Shown here: positions 62,177-64,000 of the stretch, in pieces
Numbering within the stretch: position 1 is the first letter of the stretch
Layout: every line of letters starts with the position of its first letter
Source of the DNA: an uncultured Polaribacter sp.
GTDB taxonomy: Bacteria; Bacteroidota; Bacteroidia; Flavobacteriales; Flavobacteriaceae
Direction of reading: 5' to 3'
NCBI RefSeq assembly: GCF_947497125.1
Contig: NZ_CANMFI010000002.1
Location: 350,748 to 414,747 of the forward strand
Length of the DNA: 64,000 bases
Position numbers and translations under genes: made by a program
The notes under the pieces: model-generated
Databases searched by the model: none
Told to the model about the DNA's origin: nothing
What the model saw: the letters and a program-made list of their open reading frames with translations, nothing else

Positions 62177-63856
62177 TTATTTTTTTAATGAATAGATAAC
62201 AGCCTGATAGGGTGCTAGTGTTATTTTTTGATCTTTAAGAACAATGTTATGGTAATTGTTAATCAATAGCGAGTCGATATTTTTTATTTCAGGTGTTTGA
62301 ATGCTGCTTTCTTTTTCAGAAAAATTTAATAAGACAAGCATTTTTACATCTTCTAAAACACGCGTGTAGGCATAAATAGTTGCATGTTCTTTTTCGAGCA
62401 AGGTATATTTACCATAAACCAAAGTAAGATGTTGTTTTCTTAATGCAACCATTTTTTTAAAATGGTTTAACACAGAGTTTTCTTCTTTTTCTTGGGTAGC
62501 AACATTAACGGTTTTATGGTTTTTATTTACTGGTAACCATGGTTTTTCTGATGAAAATCCTGAGTTTTCTGAAGCATCCCATTGCATAGGTGTTCTACCA
62601 TTATCTCTTGATAAAAGAGTCATGGTTTTTAAGTATACGTCTAAATCTTCTCCTTTTGCTTTCGCACTTTTGTATCCGTTAATAGCTGCAATATCTTGGT
62701 ATTCTTCTATTTTTTCAAAACCATTGTTAGTCATCCCTAATTCATCACCATAATACACATACGGCGTTCCTTTCATGCTTAATATAAAGGTGTTTAAAAG
62801 CTTTGCAGAAGCATCTTTAAAGGCAGGTTTATCACTACCAAATCTATTAACCATGCGTGATTGGTCGTGGTTAGCTAAATAAATTGCCAACCATCCTTCA
62901 GTATCAAAAGAAGTATCCCATTTTGTAAAGCATTCTTTAATTTCTGCAAGGGTACATTTATCTAGAGAGTTTACAAGATCTGTGCTCTCAAAATGATAAG
63001 CCATTTGCAACTCTTCTCTGTCTTCATCTACAATATTATGAGCATCTTCTAAAGAGCTACCTACACCTTCAGAAACTGCAAAAACATCATACTTACTAAG
63101 TACTTCTTTGTTCATTTCTTTTAAGTACTTGTGTATGTTTGGCCCCATACCGTGATATTTTATAACACTTACCACAGTATCATCATATCCTTTTGGAAAT
63201 TCAGGAAAAGTAGTGTCTTTACTAACAAATTGAAAAGCATCTAATCGAAAACCATCAACGCCTTTGTTAGCCCAAAATTTCATAATTTCATATACCTCTT
63301 GCCTAACCTTTGGGTTTTCCCAATTTAAATCGGGTTGTTTTTGAGAAAAATAGTGTAGGTAATAAGCATCTGTTTGTTTGTCATACTTCCAAGCTTCACT
63401 TTTTTCATCAAAGAAACTCCATCGATAGTTTGGCTTTCCTTTTTCTGCTGGCCACCAATGATAATAGTCTCTATATTTATTATCTCTAGAGCTTCTAGAT
63501 TGCTTAAACCATTCGTGCTCATCACTACTATGGTTTACAACAACATCCATTACACATTTTATTTTTCTTTTGTGTAAACCTTCTAAAAGTTCATCAAAAT
63601 CTGCCATGGTTCCGAATTCTGGCATAATTGCTCTGTAGTTACTAATATCGTAACCATTATCATCATTCGGAGATTCATAAATAGGATTTAACCAAATCAT
63701 GGTAACACCTAAACTTTTAATATAATCTAGTTTGTTAATTATACCACGTATATCTCCGATACCATTGCCGGTAGTGTCTTTAAAGCTTCGTGGATAGATT
63801 TGATATACAATCCCTTCTTTCCACCAATTTCTTTTTTGTAATGATTGATTAGTCAT
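62177..63856 (-). CDS. GH13 alpha-glucosidase (oligo-1,6-glucosidase/sucrose-hydrolase-like)
   Basis: A 559-residue GH13 enzyme without a signal peptide, so cytoplasmic. It starts NWWKEGIVYQIYPRSFKDT (about 10-28), with the conserved region I VMDVVVNHSSDEHEWF. The nucleophile Asp lies in DGFRLDAFQF (about 200-209), the acid Glu in FAVSEGVGSS (about 257-266) and the stabiliser Asp in LANHDQSRMVNRFG (about 328-341). The length and motifs fit GH13 subfamilies 23, 29 and 31 (alpha-glucosidase, oligo-1,6-glucosidase). It is the first complete gene of the cluster; its stop is 12 bases before the GH97 ATG. Confidence 0.93.
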   Translation of the reverse strand: MTNQSLQKRNWWKEGIVYQIYPRSFKDTTGNGIGDIRGIINKLDYIKSLGVTMIWLNPIYESPNDDNGYDISNYRAIMPEFGTMADFDELLEGLHKRKIKCVMDVVVNHSSDEHEWFKQSRSSRDNKYRDYYHWWPAEKGKPNYRWSFFDEKSEAWKYDKQTDAYYLHYFSQKQPDLNWENPKVRQEVYEIMKFWANKGVDGFRLDAFQFVSKDTTFPEFPKGYDDTVVSVIKYHGMGPNIHKYLKEMNKEVLSKYDVFAVSEGVGSSLEDAHNIVDEDREELQMAYHFESTDLVNSLDKCTLAEIKECFTKWDTSFDTEGWLAIYLANHDQSRMVNRFGSDKPAFKDASAKLLNTFILSMKGTPYVYYGDELGMTNNGFEKIEEYQDIAAINGYKSAKAKGEDLDVYLKTMTLLSRDNGRTPMQWDASENSGFSSEKPWLPVNKNHKTVNVATQEKEENSVLNHFKKMVALRKQHLTLVYGKYTLLEKEHATIYAYTRVLEDVKMLVLLNFSEKESSIQTPEIKNIDSLLINNYHNIVLKDQKITLAPYQAVIYSLKK

Positions 63857-63896
63857 TATACTTTTTAAATTTCTCTTATTCTTGTTTTAAAATTGC

Positions 63897-64000
63897 CTAT
63901 TCTTTAATCGGCATAAATATTTCAGCTTTCCATTGAAGCTCATCACCACCAAAATTTGGGTTGCTATAAAAAACTTCTAAAGGAGTCTTATTTATTTTTA
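63897..64000 (-). CDS. C-terminal fragment, GyrI-like effector-binding domain candidate
   Basis: A 34-residue open reading frame at the right edge ends at the TAG at 63897. Its tail, TPLEVFYSNPNFGGDELQWK followed by AEIFMPIKE, resembles the end of GyrI-like small-molecule-binding domains, which are found alone or attached to AraC/MerR regulators. The call is weak because only the last residues are present. It ends 40 bases before the GH13 start, on the same strand, so it may be the next gene upstream of the cluster. Confidence 0.45.
   Translation of the reverse strand, partial: KINKTPLEVFYSNPNFGGDELQWKAEIFMPIKE

Noticed and set aside
1..64000. tRNA, rRNA, tmRNA or other stable RNA genes
   Set aside because: No T-loop GGTTCGANNCC with a matching acceptor stem was seen in any intergenic region. 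A covariance-model scan was not possible.

Overview
The window looks like chromosome from a marine member of the Flavobacteriaceae (Bacteroidota), close to Polaribacter or Tenacibaculum. The sequence is very AT-rich. Several start codons are preceded by the Bacteroidota-type -7 element TANNTTTG, and clear Shine-Dalgarno sequences are largely absent. There is a type IX secretion (T9SS) C-terminal sorting domain, SpsII lipoproteins, a TonB-dependent receptor with a carboxypeptidase-like N-terminal domain, and GH97/GH65 sugar enzymes. No phage, transposase, CRISPR array or tRNA was seen.

Layout. 1-3.7 kb: an edge-truncated MFS exporter, an ACT-like protein, gpsA, dut and a GNAT acetyltransferase. 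3.8-14.6 kb: one 3,616-residue secreted protein made of eight repeated modules. Each module carries a pair of thrombospondin type-3-like calcium repeats and a different inserted beta-domain, and the protein ends in a T9SS sorting domain. 14.9-17.4 kb: recA, an aldose epimerase and a pseudouridine synthase with a TTG start. 17.4-18.7 kb: eight copies of a 150-bp inverted-repeat element. A related three-copy array lies at 41.9-42.4 kb, and both arrays sit between convergent genes.

18.7-31.5 kb: elaA, rpiB, an AT-rich 529-bp gap with a DnaA-box-like site, a lipid kinase, rnr, a GIN-domain protein, tatA, a LytTR regulator, an SPFH protein, gltX, ybeY, mnmG and a methyltransferase. mnmG is flanked by a perfect parS palindrome and a near-perfect one. 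Together with the AT-rich gap, this suggests the window lies near the replication origin. 31.6-43.3 kb: housekeeping genes (panB, a SerA-like dehydrogenase, an O-methyltransferase, tatA/B, mutS, spoU, ribF), an ECF sigma factor with a tiny zinc-finger partner, and a BIG2-DM13 lipoprotein paired with a beta-barrel. 43.5-50.4 kb: a TonB receptor with an SGNH lipoprotein, a cysteine desulfurase and a serine hydrolase.

50.4-63.9 kb: a tightly packed minus-strand cluster of nine genes for alpha-glucoside use. In transcription order these are GH13, GH97, an SLC45/GPH-type transporter, an MFS transporter, a GH37 trehalase, a GH5-like lipoprotein, a second MFS transporter, a secreted GH65 and a PfkB sugar kinase. 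Several genes overlap by 1-4 bases. The predicted locations (lipoprotein or secreted GH97, GH5 and GH65; cytoplasmic GH13, trehalase and kinase) fit trimming outside the inner membrane, import, then intracellular hydrolysis and phosphorylation. The trehalase carries the calcium-binding loop and active-site signature of fungal neutral trehalases. The cluster continues beyond the right edge with a partial gene.
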